DNA of 35,523 nt. Origin: Hyphomicrobiales bacterium (GTDB lineage: Bacteria > Pseudomonadota > Alphaproteobacteria > Rhizobiales > Xanthobacteraceae). Under the pieces are notes generated by a model that was given only the letters and a program-made list of their open reading frames with translations, did no database searches and had not been told where the DNA came from. A program made the translations under genes and the position numbers. This document shows, piece by piece, positions 1 to 7,460 of the stretch. The stretch lies in contig WHTM01000049.1 in NCBI GenBank assembly GCA_009377755.1, positions 1-35,523 of the forward strand. The letters run 5' to 3'. Numbering within the stretch: the first letter of the stretch is position 1; each line of letters starts with the position of its first letter.

Positions 1-62
1 GCCTCCGCGAGGCCGATCTTCCCGTCGAGATAGTGCGCGTCCAGGATGGCCTCCACAGTCAC
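1..62 (-). CDS. Possible 5' end of a further gene, cut by the window edge
   Basis: A GTG at 62-60 overlaps the TGA stop of the TetR gene (GTGA). The frame stays open to the left edge and reads roughly MTVEAILDAHYLDGKIGLAE. The coupling arrangement is the same as at many other junctions in this window, which is the main argument for a gene. About 20 codons are too few to name a family, and an open frame this short in GC-rich DNA can occur by chance. Confidence 0.25.
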   Translation of the reverse strand, partial: MTVEAILDAHYLDGKIGLAE

Positions 63-649
63 GCGGCCGACACCGGCCAAGTCCGCAGCGCCATATCAGC
101 GATCTTTTGCAATTCCTCTCGTCCTGCGCCCGCCGCGGCGCGCACCGACATGCCTTCCAACATTGTCATGATGTAACGGGCGAAGTCGGCAGGAACCAAG
201 TCCGGCGGAAGTTCTCCATCAACTTTCGCACGCTCCAGGCGCTCCCGGAGCGAGGTCTCCCCTTCGGCGCGGCGGGCGGCCAGTTCCTGCCGGATGTGGT
301 CGACAGCCTCGCTGCACAACAACGAGCTCCGCACCAGCAAGCATCCGGGCGGATTGCACTCCGCGGTAAGAAAATCCACGGTCGCACGCAGCAGGTGCTC
401 CACCGTTCCGCGCGCCGTCGGCGCCTTGCTGGCTTCGGCCCAGAATCCGGCGTGCTGCTCCACGTAGCGCTCGATGGCCTTTCGGAACAATCCTTCCTTG
501 TTGCCGAAGGCTGCGTAGAGGCTGGGCGGATTGATGCCCATGGCCTCGGTCAGGTCCGCGACGGATGAGCCCTCATAGCCGTTGCGCCAGAACACATCGA
601 GCGCCCGGTCGAGCGCGTGGTGCAGGTCAAATTCGCGGGGCCGTCCCAT
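59..649 (-). CDS. TetR/AcrR-family transcriptional repressor, probably of the adjacent RND pump
   Basis: A 196-residue protein with an N-terminal TetR helix-turn-helix: the GRPREFD opening, then a YEGSSVADLTEAMGINPPSLY-type recognition region and the FGNKEGLF turn that ends it. The C-terminal half is helical and variable, as expected for a ligand-binding/dimer domain. I start it at ATG 649 because relatives begin with MGRPREF. An in-frame GTG at 658, better spaced from a GGGAGA, and a GTG at 691 are alternatives. It diverges from the efflux genes across about 120 bases containing a perfect palindrome at 729-748. By family precedent it represses the pump and perhaps itself, with release by an unknown effector. 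The family call is firm; the regulon is inferred from position. Confidence 0.93.
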   Translation of the reverse strand: MGRPREFDLHHALDRALDVFWRNGYEGSSVADLTEAMGINPPSLYAAFGNKEGLFRKAIERYVEQHAGFWAEASKAPTARGTVEHLLRATVDFLTAECNPPGCLLVRSSLLCSEAVDHIRQELAARRAEGETSLRERLERAKVDGELPPDLVPADFARYIMTMLEGMSVRAAAGAGREELQKIADMALRTWPVSAA

Positions 650-703
650 TACTGCCACGGTTTGGGGTCTCCCTATTTTTTTACTGGTCACTATATAAGT
701 CGC

Positions 704-732
704 TTGACAGCTCCGGTCCAGCCGTACATATG
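704..732 (+). promoter_or_regulatory. Candidate promoter of the RND efflux operon
   Basis: A consensus-perfect -35 hexamer TTGACA lies at 704-709. With 17-base spacing the -10 would be CATATG at 727-732, a weak match that overlaps the operator palindrome. The adaptor gene's ribosome site GGAG (758-761) is nine bases before its ATG. A repressor on the palindrome would block this promoter. Confidence 0.5.
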
Positions 733-748
733 TAACAAACGTTACATA
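729..748. promoter_or_regulatory. Perfect inverted repeat, probable TetR operator
   Basis: TATGTAAC-AAAC-GTTACATA is an exact 8-base inverted repeat with a 4-base spacer. It lies between the divergent TetR and efflux genes, about 20 bases before the adaptor ATG. Size and symmetry fit a TetR-dimer site, and the AT-rich arms stand out in GC-rich surroundings. Confidence 0.7.
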
Positions 749-770
749 ATAGGCGACGGAGCCAATTCAA

Positions 771-1985
771 ATGCAAAAACCACCCGCTCGCGCCCGGATA
801 TGGGGTGCGGGAATTGTTGTGACCGTTGCGGCGATGGCGGCGGCGGCAACGGCGGTCCTGGTAGCCACTCCGAGCACCAGCTCGCAGTCGAACACCCCGT
901 CCGCGGCGCCGCCGCCAGCCATGCCGGCCTCGGTCGCCGTGGTCGAGCGGCGCGAAGTTGCCTTGTGGGACGAGTTCTCAGGCCGGTTGGAAGCGATCGA
1001 ACGCGTGGAGGTTCGCTCCCGGGTTGCGGGCGCCGTTCAGTCGGTCCACTTCCGCGAAGGCGTTCTGGTCGCCACAGGCGATCTGCTGATCACCATCGAT
1101 CCGGCGCCGTACGCGGCCGAGGTCGAGCGGGCGGAGGCCCAGGTGGTTGCGGCCCAAGCACGGCTGTCGCTGGCCAAGAGCGAACTCGACCGGGGCCGGC
1201 AGCTGTGGGATTCACGCACCGTCTCGCAGCGCGATCTGGACCAGCGCGTCAATGCCCAGCGGGAAGCCGAAGCGAATCTCCGGGCCGCGCAGGCCGCCCT
1301 GCAATCCGCGCGGCTCAACCTGAATTATACGGAGATCCGCGCGCCGGTGGCGGGGCGCGTCGGCAAGCTTGAAATCACCGTCGGCAATCTGGTGGCCGCG
1401 GGGCCGGGCGCGCCCGTGCTGACGACGCTCGTGTCGATTGATCCCATCTATGCGAGCTTCAGTGCCAACGAGGAAGTGGTGGTTCAGGCGCTCAAGGCTC
1501 TGGGCGCGAATCCGCACACGCAGGTCGACCGCATCCCCGTCCGGATGGTCACCGCGACGAACAACGGCACGACCTTCGAGGGCCGGCTTCAACTGATTGA
1601 CAATCAGGTCGATGCACAGAGCGGAACGGTGCGCGTTCGCGCCGTCTTCGCGAACACTGACGGCAGCCTGATGCCGGGCCAGTTCGCTCGCCTGCACATG
1701 GGCCGCGCCAATACCGCGCCTGTCCTGATGGTCAATGACCGCGCCATAGGAACGGACCAGAACAAGAAATTCGTGCTGGTTGTCGGCGCCGACAACAAGG
1801 CCGCCTACCGCGAAGTAACGCTCGGCGCGTCTGCGGAGGGCGGGCGCATCGTGATGCGCGGCCTCAAGGACGGCGAACGGGTCATCGTCAACGGGTTGCA
1901 GCGCATTCGGCCTGGTGCGCTGGTGGCGCCGCGGCTGGTCCCGATGCTGGCCGATGGCGCGGTGGCGCGTGCGGACGGCGGCTGA
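771..1985 (+). CDS. RND efflux periplasmic adaptor (membrane fusion protein), MexE/AcrA type
   Basis: A 404-residue HlyD-family adaptor that links an inner-membrane RND pump to an outer-membrane channel. An N-terminal membrane segment (about residues 10-35) precedes an Ala/Pro-rich linker. The first lipoyl half carries VRSRVAGAVQSVHFREGVLV. An Ala/Gln/Arg-rich coiled-coil hairpin follows (about 110-180), then the second lipoyl half (IRAPVAGRVGKLEITVGNLV) and the beta-barrel and membrane-proximal domains. I see no lipobox cysteine, so it is probably anchored by an uncleaved helix or exported without lipidation. The ATG at 771 has a GGAG nine bases upstream. It is the first gene of the operon, 38 bases before the permease, and is likely under the palindrome at 729-748. 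Substrates cannot be inferred. Confidence 0.95.
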   Translation: MQKPPARARIWGAGIVVTVAAMAAAATAVLVATPSTSSQSNTPSAAPPPAMPASVAVVERREVALWDEFSGRLEAIERVEVRSRVAGAVQSVHFREGVLVATGDLLITIDPAPYAAEVERAEAQVVAAQARLSLAKSELDRGRQLWDSRTVSQRDLDQRVNAQREAEANLRAAQAALQSARLNLNYTEIRAPVAGRVGKLEITVGNLVAAGPGAPVLTTLVSIDPIYASFSANEEVVVQALKALGANPHTQVDRIPVRMVTATNNGTTFEGRLQLIDNQVDAQSGTVRVRAVFANTDGSLMPGQFARLHMGRANTAPVLMVNDRAIGTDQNKKFVLVVGADNKAAYREVTLGASAEGGRIVMRGLKDGERVIVNGLQRIRPGALVAPRLVPMLADGAVARADGG

Positions 1986-2023
1986 CGTTCGTCCTAACCC
2001 AACAGAGCTCCAAGGAATGCGTT

Positions 2024-5000
2024 GTGAACGTCTCCAGATTCTTTATCGACCGGCCGATCTTCGCCGGCGTGCTGTCGGTGCTAATCTTTCTCGCCGGGTT
2101 GCTGGCGCTGCGGGTGATGCCGATCTCCGAATATCCGGAGGTGGTTCCGCCGTCCGTGGTGGTCCGGGCGCAGTATCCCGGCGCCAATCCCAAAGTCATC
2201 GCCGAGACCGTTGCGACGCCCATCGAAGAAGCCGTCAATGGCGTGGAAGGCATGCTCTATATGAGCAGCCAGGCCACGACCGACGGCCTGATGACGCTCA
2301 CCGTCACATTCAAACTTGGCACTGATCCGGACAAGGCCCAGCAACTGGTCCAGAACCGCGTCTCGCAGGCCGAGCCGCGCCTGCCGGAGGAAGTGCGGCG
2401 TCTTGGCATCACCACGGTCAAGAGCTCGCCCGACCTGACGATGGTCGTGCATCTGCTTTCGCCCAACGACCGCTATGACATCACCTATCTGCGCAACTAC
2501 GGGGTACTGAACGTCAAGGATCGCCTGGCGCGCATCGCCGGCGTCGGCCAGGTGCTGCTGTTCGGGGCCGGCGACTATTCGATGCGCGTATGGCTCGATC
2601 CGCAGAAGGTCGCCGAGCGCGGCCTTTCGGCGGGCGACATCGTGCGCGAAATCCGTGCGCAGAATGTGCAGGCCGCCGCCGGCGTCGTGGGCGCTTCTCC
2701 GGCTGAGCCCGGCCTGGACTACCAGCTGTCGATCAATGCCCAGGGTCGGCTTGAGAGCGAGGAGGAGTTCGGCGAAATCATCGTCAAGACGGGCACGAAC
2801 GGCCAAGTCACGCGACTGCGGGATATCGCGCGGATCGAACTCGGCGCTTCCGAGTATGCCCTGCGCTCTCTGCTCGACAACAAGCCAGCGGTCGCCATCG
2901 GCATTTTCCAGGCGCCGGGCTCGAACGCGCTGGCGATCTCGGACAATGTCCGCAGCGTCATGGCCGAGTTGAAGCCGAATATGCCGGAAGGCGTCGACTA
3001 TGAAATCGTCTATGACCCGACGCAATTCATTCGCGCCTCGATCGAGGCCGTCGTCCACACGCTGCTCGAGGCGGTGGCGCTGGTCGTGCTGGTGGTGATC
3101 CTGTTCCTGCAAACTTGGCGCGCTTCGATCATCCCGCTGCTGGCGGTGCCAGTCTCGATCATCGGCACTTTCGCGGTGATGTACGGCCTCGGTTTCTCGA
3201 TCAATGCGCTGAGCTTGTTCGGGCTGGTGCTTGCAATCGGCATCGTGGTGGACGACGCGATCGTCGTGGTGGAAAACGTCGAGCGCAACATCGAAGAGGG
3301 ACTGTCGCCGCGCGCTGCGGCGTACCGCGCGATGCATGAGGTCTCGGGCCCGATCATTGCAATCGCACTGGTGCTCGTCGCGGTTTTCGTGCCGCTCGCC
3401 TTCATCAGCGGGCTGACCGGCCAGTTCTACAACCAGTTCGCGCTGACGATTGCCATTTCGACCGTCATTTCCGCGGTCAATTCACTCACGCTGTCGCCGG
3501 CCCTCGCCGCCTTGCTGCTCAAGGCGCACGACGCGCCAAGGGACGGCCTGACCCGGGTGATGGATCGGCTGCTCGGCTGGTTGTTCCGAGGCTTCAACTG
3601 GGTGTTCGGCTCCGGCGCGCGAGCCTACAGCAGCGGCGTACGGCGCGTCATTTCGCACAAAGCCGTGATGATGGGCGTCTACCTGATCCTCGTGGCTGTC
3701 ACGTTCGGCCTGTTCAAGGCCGTGCCGGGAGGCTTCGTGCCCGCGCAGGACAAGCAGTACCTTGTGGGCTTTGCCCAGCTGCCCGACGGTGCGACCCTCG
3801 ACCGCACAGAAGAGGTCATCCGGCGCATGAGCGACATCGCCATCAAGCACCCCGGCGTCGAAAGCGCCGTGGCCTTCCCGGGTCTCTCGATTGCCGGCTT
3901 CACCAACAGTTCCAACGCCGGCATCGTATTCGTGACGCTGAAGCCGTTCGCGGAACGCAAAGGCGCGGCGATGAGCGGCGCCGCGCTCGCGATGCAGCTC
4001 AATCAGAAATTCAGCGCCATCGAGGAGGCTTTCATCGCGATGTTCCCGCCGCCGCCGGTGATGGGTCTGGGGACGATCGGCGGCTTCAAGCTGCAGATCG
4101 AAGATCGCGCCGGTCGCGGTTATGGTGCGCTCAGCGAAGCGACCAAGGCGTTCATGGCCCGCGCCGCCCAAGCCCCCGAGCTCGCCGGATTGTTCACGAG
4201 CTTTCAGGTCAACGTGCCGCAGCTCTACGCTGACGTCGACCGCACCAAGGCGCGTCAGCTCAGTGTGCCGGTGGCCGATGTGTTCGAGACGCTGCAGACC
4301 TATCTCGGCTCGGTCTACGTGAACGATTTCAACAAATTCGGACGCACCTACTCGGTGCGGGTGCAGGCGGACGCGCGCTTCCGGGCGCGTGCGGACGACG
4401 TCGGGCAACTCGAGGTGCGCTCGACCACCGGCGAGATGATTCCGCTCTCCGCGTTGCTGAATGTACGGTCAAGCTCCGGCCCGGAACGAGCCATGCGCTA
4501 TAACGGCTTCCTGTCCGCCGATATCAGCGGGGGTCCTGCCCCCGGTTTCTCCTCCGGTCAGGCGCAAGCAGCGGCCGAGCGCATTGCCGCGGAAACGCTG
4601 CCGTCAGGCTTCAGCTTCGAGTGGACGGAACTGACCTATCAGGAAATTCTGGCCGGCAGCTCGGCGATCCTGATCTATCCCATCGTCATTCTGCTGGTGT
4701 TCCTGGTGCTCGCTGCGCTCTACGAAAGCCTGACGCTGCCGCTATCGATCCTCATGATCGTGCCGATGGGGTTGCTGGCTGCGATGGCGGGCGTATGGCT
4801 TACCAACGGCGACAACAACATCTTCACGCAGATCGGTCTCTTCGTACTGGTCGGACTATCGGCAAAGAACGCAATCCTGATCGTCGAATTCGCACGCGAG
4901 CTGGAGTTTGCCGGGCGTACGCCGGTACAAGCCGCCGTGGAGGCGAGCCGCCTTCGCCTTCGTCCCATCCTGATGACGTCGCTCGCGTTCGTCATGGGTG

Positions 5001-5281
5001 TCGTGCCGCTGGTGCTATCCACTGGCGCCGGCGCCGAGATGCGTCACGCCATGGGCGTTGCGGTGTTCGCCGGCATGATCGGCGTCACCTTGTTCGGTAT
5101 CTTCCTGACACCGGTGTTCTACGTCCTGCTTCGCCAGATGACGGGCAATCGCCCGTTGAAGCATGTTGAGGTGTCCCAGAGTGATTCAAATGTCCAATTT
5201 GAGGGCGATGGCGTTGCGCCTTCGGCCGCTGTCACACAAATCCCTTCGCCAAGCAGCGCTTCGGTCGCTAGGCCCGTATGA
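2024..5281 (+). CDS. RND multidrug efflux permease, MexF/AcrB (HAE1) type
   Basis: A 1085-residue inner-membrane drug/proton antiporter. It opens with MNVSRFFIDRPIFAGVLSVL, the classic first helix, and repeats the two-fold RND plan of porter domains and twelve membrane helices. The proton-relay aspartates are visible in GIVVDDAIVVVENVERN (D410/D411) and the partner lysine in GLSAKNAILIVEF (about K948). The start is GTG 2024, with AAGGA about a dozen bases before it. A C-terminal tail of about 45 residues beyond the last helix is Ser/Val/Pro-rich and looks unstructured. It ends 14 bases inside the convergent M24-like gene. No outer-membrane factor follows, so the channel must come from elsewhere in the genome. 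Confidence 0.97.
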   Translation: MNVSRFFIDRPIFAGVLSVLIFLAGLLALRVMPISEYPEVVPPSVVVRAQYPGANPKVIAETVATPIEEAVNGVEGMLYMSSQATTDGLMTLTVTFKLGTDPDKAQQLVQNRVSQAEPRLPEEVRRLGITTVKSSPDLTMVVHLLSPNDRYDITYLRNYGVLNVKDRLARIAGVGQVLLFGAGDYSMRVWLDPQKVAERGLSAGDIVREIRAQNVQAAAGVVGASPAEPGLDYQLSINAQGRLESEEEFGEIIVKTGTNGQVTRLRDIARIELGASEYALRSLLDNKPAVAIGIFQAPGSNALAISDNVRSVMAELKPNMPEGVDYEIVYDPTQFIRASIEAVVHTLLEAVALVVLVVILFLQTWRASIIPLLAVPVSIIGTFAVMYGLGFSINALSLFGLVLAIGIVVDDAIVVVENVERNIEEGLSPRAAAYRAMHEVSGPIIAIALVLVAVFVPLAFISGLTGQFYNQFALTIAISTVISAVNSLTLSPALAALLLKAHDAPRDGLTRVMDRLLGWLFRGFNWVFGSGARAYSSGVRRVISHKAVMMGVYLILVAVTFGLFKAVPGGFVPAQDKQYLVGFAQLPDGATLDRTEEVIRRMSDIAIKHPGVESAVAFPGLSIAGFTNSSNAGIVFVTLKPFAERKGAAMSGAALAMQLNQKFSAIEEAFIAMFPPPPVMGLGTIGGFKLQIEDRAGRGYGALSEATKAFMARAAQAPELAGLFTSFQVNVPQLYADVDRTKARQLSVPVADVFETLQTYLGSVYVNDFNKFGRTYSVRVQADARFRARADDVGQLEVRSTTGEMIPLSALLNVRSSSGPERAMRYNGFLSADISGGPAPGFSSGQAQAAAERIAAETLPSGFSFEWTELTYQEILAGSSAILIYPIVILLVFLVLAALYESLTLPLSILMIVPMGLLAAMAGVWLTNGDNNIFTQIGLFVLVGLSAKNAILIVEFARELEFAGRTPVQAAVEASRLRLRPILMTSLAFVMGVVPLVLSTGAGAEMRHAMGVAVFAGMIGVTLFGIFLTPVFYVLLRQMTGNRPLKHVEVSQSDSNVQFEGDGVAPSAAVTQIPSPSSASVARPV

Positions 5282-6338
5282 CGGCGTGCGGCGCCGCGCC
5301 AAGCCAGGGAACACCACCAACAGTGAGCGACAGCGTCAGCACCAGGGCGTCGCCAAGCGGTGTGGTTTGCGCGGCAGCAATGCCGTGCGCGGCCACGACT
5401 TGCAGCGGATAGCTGCCGACGCAGCTCTCCACCATCCAGTTCTGTAATGTCGCGCCTGCCAGCGCTTCGCTTTCGGCATCGAGTTGCGCCGTCAGGCCCT
5501 TGCCGGGGTCGATGCCGTGGCACAGTTCGTCGAACCACGCCTCGGCGTCGGCAACGGCGCTGCGGCCCGGCTCGTCGCGGGCGAACGTGCGCATGCGGCG
5601 CACCCAGGCGCCCTTGTAGGCGACGGATGCCCGCACCGCGAAGCGCCGGCCGAGCGGCGTCGGCCGGACGATGCGCAACAGCCGCCGGTCGGCGTCAAGA
5701 TCGGTCGCCACCGCGATGTAGGCTTCTTCCGCGCCGGCGAGCCGTGCATGCTGCTCGACGAGGCCGGCGACCGTGCCGGCATCGTCCGTGTGGGCGGCAT
5801 CGATCCGATCGAGCGCCGCGCCGGCGATCGCGTCGGCACGCGCCAGCAAACGCCGTTCCGCATCATCGATGGTACGGCGGATGCCGGCAAAGGATGCGCT
5901 GGCGTCGGACAGTTCGACGGACGGGGCCACGCCGACGACGTCGTCGTAGAGACCGGAGGGCAGGGCATCGAGCTCGAGCACACCGACCCGTCGAACGGTT
6001 CGGTCCGCCGTCAGGCGCTCACCCAGGACCTTGCCGGGCCGCGGGGCGTTGCTGATCTCGCCCACCGGATCGGTGGTCCGCATCCAGGTGGCGACGCGCT
6101 TGGACAGTGCGGTGGCGAAGATCGGCGCGCCGCTGCCGAGCACGAGCAGCGCGCCTTCGGACCAGTAGGGCGTGAACCCGGTGAGCCAACAGACCGCGCT
6201 TGGCCGCACCAGGTTGGTGTAGATGAGGAACGCGTCGAGCTTTTCCCGTTGCATCGCCGCGCGCAACCGCGCGATGCGGTCGGCAAGCACCGCTTCCGGC
6301 AGCTCTTGCGGGTCCCATGCCATCAGGCCGCGGCGCAT
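5268..6338 (-). CDS. Degenerate creatinase/M24-fold protein, second of a pair
   Basis: A 356-residue protein whose first ~130 residues match a creatinase/prolidase N-terminal domain: LADRIARLRAAMQREKLDAF, then a segment about a tract reading SAVCWLTGFTPYWSEGALLV. The C-terminal half keeps the length and spacing of a pita-bread (M24) domain (FAGIRRTIDDAERRL onward). I cannot find the Asp/Asp/His/Glu/Glu metal ligands or the HGxG signature of active aminopeptidases. It starts at ATG 6338 with a strong AAAGGAG seven bases upstream, 12 bases after the preceding M24 gene, and is last in the hyuA-hyuB-M24-M24 operon. It may be a non-catalytic partner of the preceding protein or a metal-free hydrolase. 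Its 3' end overlaps the RND permease convergently by 14 bases. Confidence 0.75.
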   Translation of the reverse strand: MRRGLMAWDPQELPEAVLADRIARLRAAMQREKLDAFLIYTNLVRPSAVCWLTGFTPYWSEGALLVLGSGAPIFATALSKRVATWMRTTDPVGEISNAPRPGKVLGERLTADRTVRRVGVLELDALPSGLYDDVVGVAPSVELSDASASFAGIRRTIDDAERRLLARADAIAGAALDRIDAAHTDDAGTVAGLVEQHARLAGAEEAYIAVATDLDADRRLLRIVRPTPLGRRFAVRASVAYKGAWVRRMRTFARDEPGRSAVADAEAWFDELCHGIDPGKGLTAQLDAESEALAGATLQNWMVESCVGSYPLQVVAAHGIAAAQTTPLGDALVLTLSLTVGGVPWLGAAPHAVIRA

Positions 6339-6350
6339 CGCTTCGCTCCT

Positions 6351-7460
6351 TTAGGCTGGAACGCTGAACAGTTCGCGCGGCGTCGTGGTCAGCACGTCGC
6401 AGCCGGTCTTGGTGACGATCACCGCATCGCCCAGCACCAGGTAGCCCACGACGGGATGATAGGTGTTGGGGTGCACGATCAGCGCCATGTTGGCGTCGAT
6501 GCGCGTGGTGACATCCTCGAGGATGTGCGGCTTAGTATCGGCGAACAGGCCCATGCCGTGGCCGCGCACGCGGGTATATTCGCTGGTCACGTAGTCGCCG
6601 AGCCCGTGCCGGCGGAACACATCGTTCTCGGCGCGCGCGATGTCGGCGGCGGCGACGCCGTCGCGGACCGCGGCAATGCCGGCCTCCATCGCCTCGCGAT
6701 AGACCGCATGAGCGGCGAGTTGGTTCGTGCTCGGCTCGCCGACCACCAGCGTGCGGCAAATCTGCACGTAGTAACCATCGACGCAGGGGGTGAGTTCGGT
6801 TGTCACTAGGTCGCCGCGCTTGAGCCGCTTGCCGGCAGGCGGCGCCATGCCGCGCACCTCCGGGCCGCCGACACCGATGATCTGGAAATTGTCGTCGACG
6901 CCGTTGGCCCGGAAGAACGCTTCGATCTCGGCGACCAGCTCGTAGTCGGCGCGGCCGGGACGCGCCGCCTGCCGGAACACCGCATAGCCCTCGTCGGCGA
7001 GGTGCGCGGCGCTGCGGATCGCCACAACCTCGGAGTCGAGTTTGCCCATCAGCAGCCGGTCGAGCAGCGCGGTTTCGTCGTCGAGCTTCAGGTTCTTGGC
7101 GCGGGCGGTGATACGCCGCGGCAGCAGGCGATAGGGCGCGCCGCCGATGCGCTGGTTGCGCATGCGGTCGAGGGCTGCGTCGACGGTGCCGAGCAGGTCC
7201 GGCGCATAGGTCACCTGGACGCCCGGGGAGTCGACGACGGCACGGTCGGCCTCCAGCGGACTGTCGAGATAGAGCGTCACTTCGCCATCGGCGCGGGCGA
7301 TCGCAAGCGCCTGACCTTCGAGAATGCCGAAGTCGGTGGCATAGCGCAGATAGTCGTTCTGCCAGGCGTTGCCATAGAGCAGCACCGCGTCGAGCCCGGC
7401 CTCGCGCATGGACTCGGCAAGTCGCCTTTTGCGGTCGTCCGACAGCATCGCGGGCCTCAC
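6351..7460 (-). CDS. Creatinase/ectoine-hydrolase-like M24-fold protein without the usual metal ligands
   Basis: A 369-residue two-domain protein: creatinase N-terminal domain (about 5-140), then the M24 pita-bread domain (about 150-365). The core histidine is kept in RVRGHGMGL (H301). The metal positions are changed: the first Asp is Glu (TTEL, E222), the second Asp is Gln (VQICRT, Q233), the first Glu is His (IVHPNTY, H330), and the last Glu is not evident near 344. Creatinase shares this fold and also works without metal, so a C-N hydrolase on an amidine, amide or carbamoyl substrate is more likely than a peptidase. The GTG at 7460 overlaps the hyuB-like stop (GTGA); an ATG at 7448 is an alternative. 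The substrate is unknown. Confidence 0.85.
   Translation of the reverse strand: MRPAMLSDDRKRRLAESMREAGLDAVLLYGNAWQNDYLRYATDFGILEGQALAIARADGEVTLYLDSPLEADRAVVDSPGVQVTYAPDLLGTVDAALDRMRNQRIGGAPYRLLPRRITARAKNLKLDDETALLDRLLMGKLDSEVVAIRSAAHLADEGYAVFRQAARPGRADYELVAEIEAFFRANGVDDNFQIIGVGGPEVRGMAPPAGKRLKRGDLVTTELTPCVDGYYVQICRTLVVGEPSTNQLAAHAVYREAMEAGIAAVRDGVAAADIARAENDVFRRHGLGDYVTSEYTRVRGHGMGLFADTKPHILEDVTTRIDANMALIVHPNTYHPVVGYLVLGDAVIVTKTGCDVLTTTPRELFSVPA

Noticed and set aside
2081-3337. Long antisense open frame inside the RND permease gene
   Set aside because: Its translation is His/Arg/Asp-rich with no domain logic, and it lies fully opposite a clear permease. It reflects GC-rich third positions.
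6351-7460. Xaa-Pro aminopeptidase
   Set aside because: The M24 fold is present, but most metal ligands are replaced, so peptidase activity is not supported.
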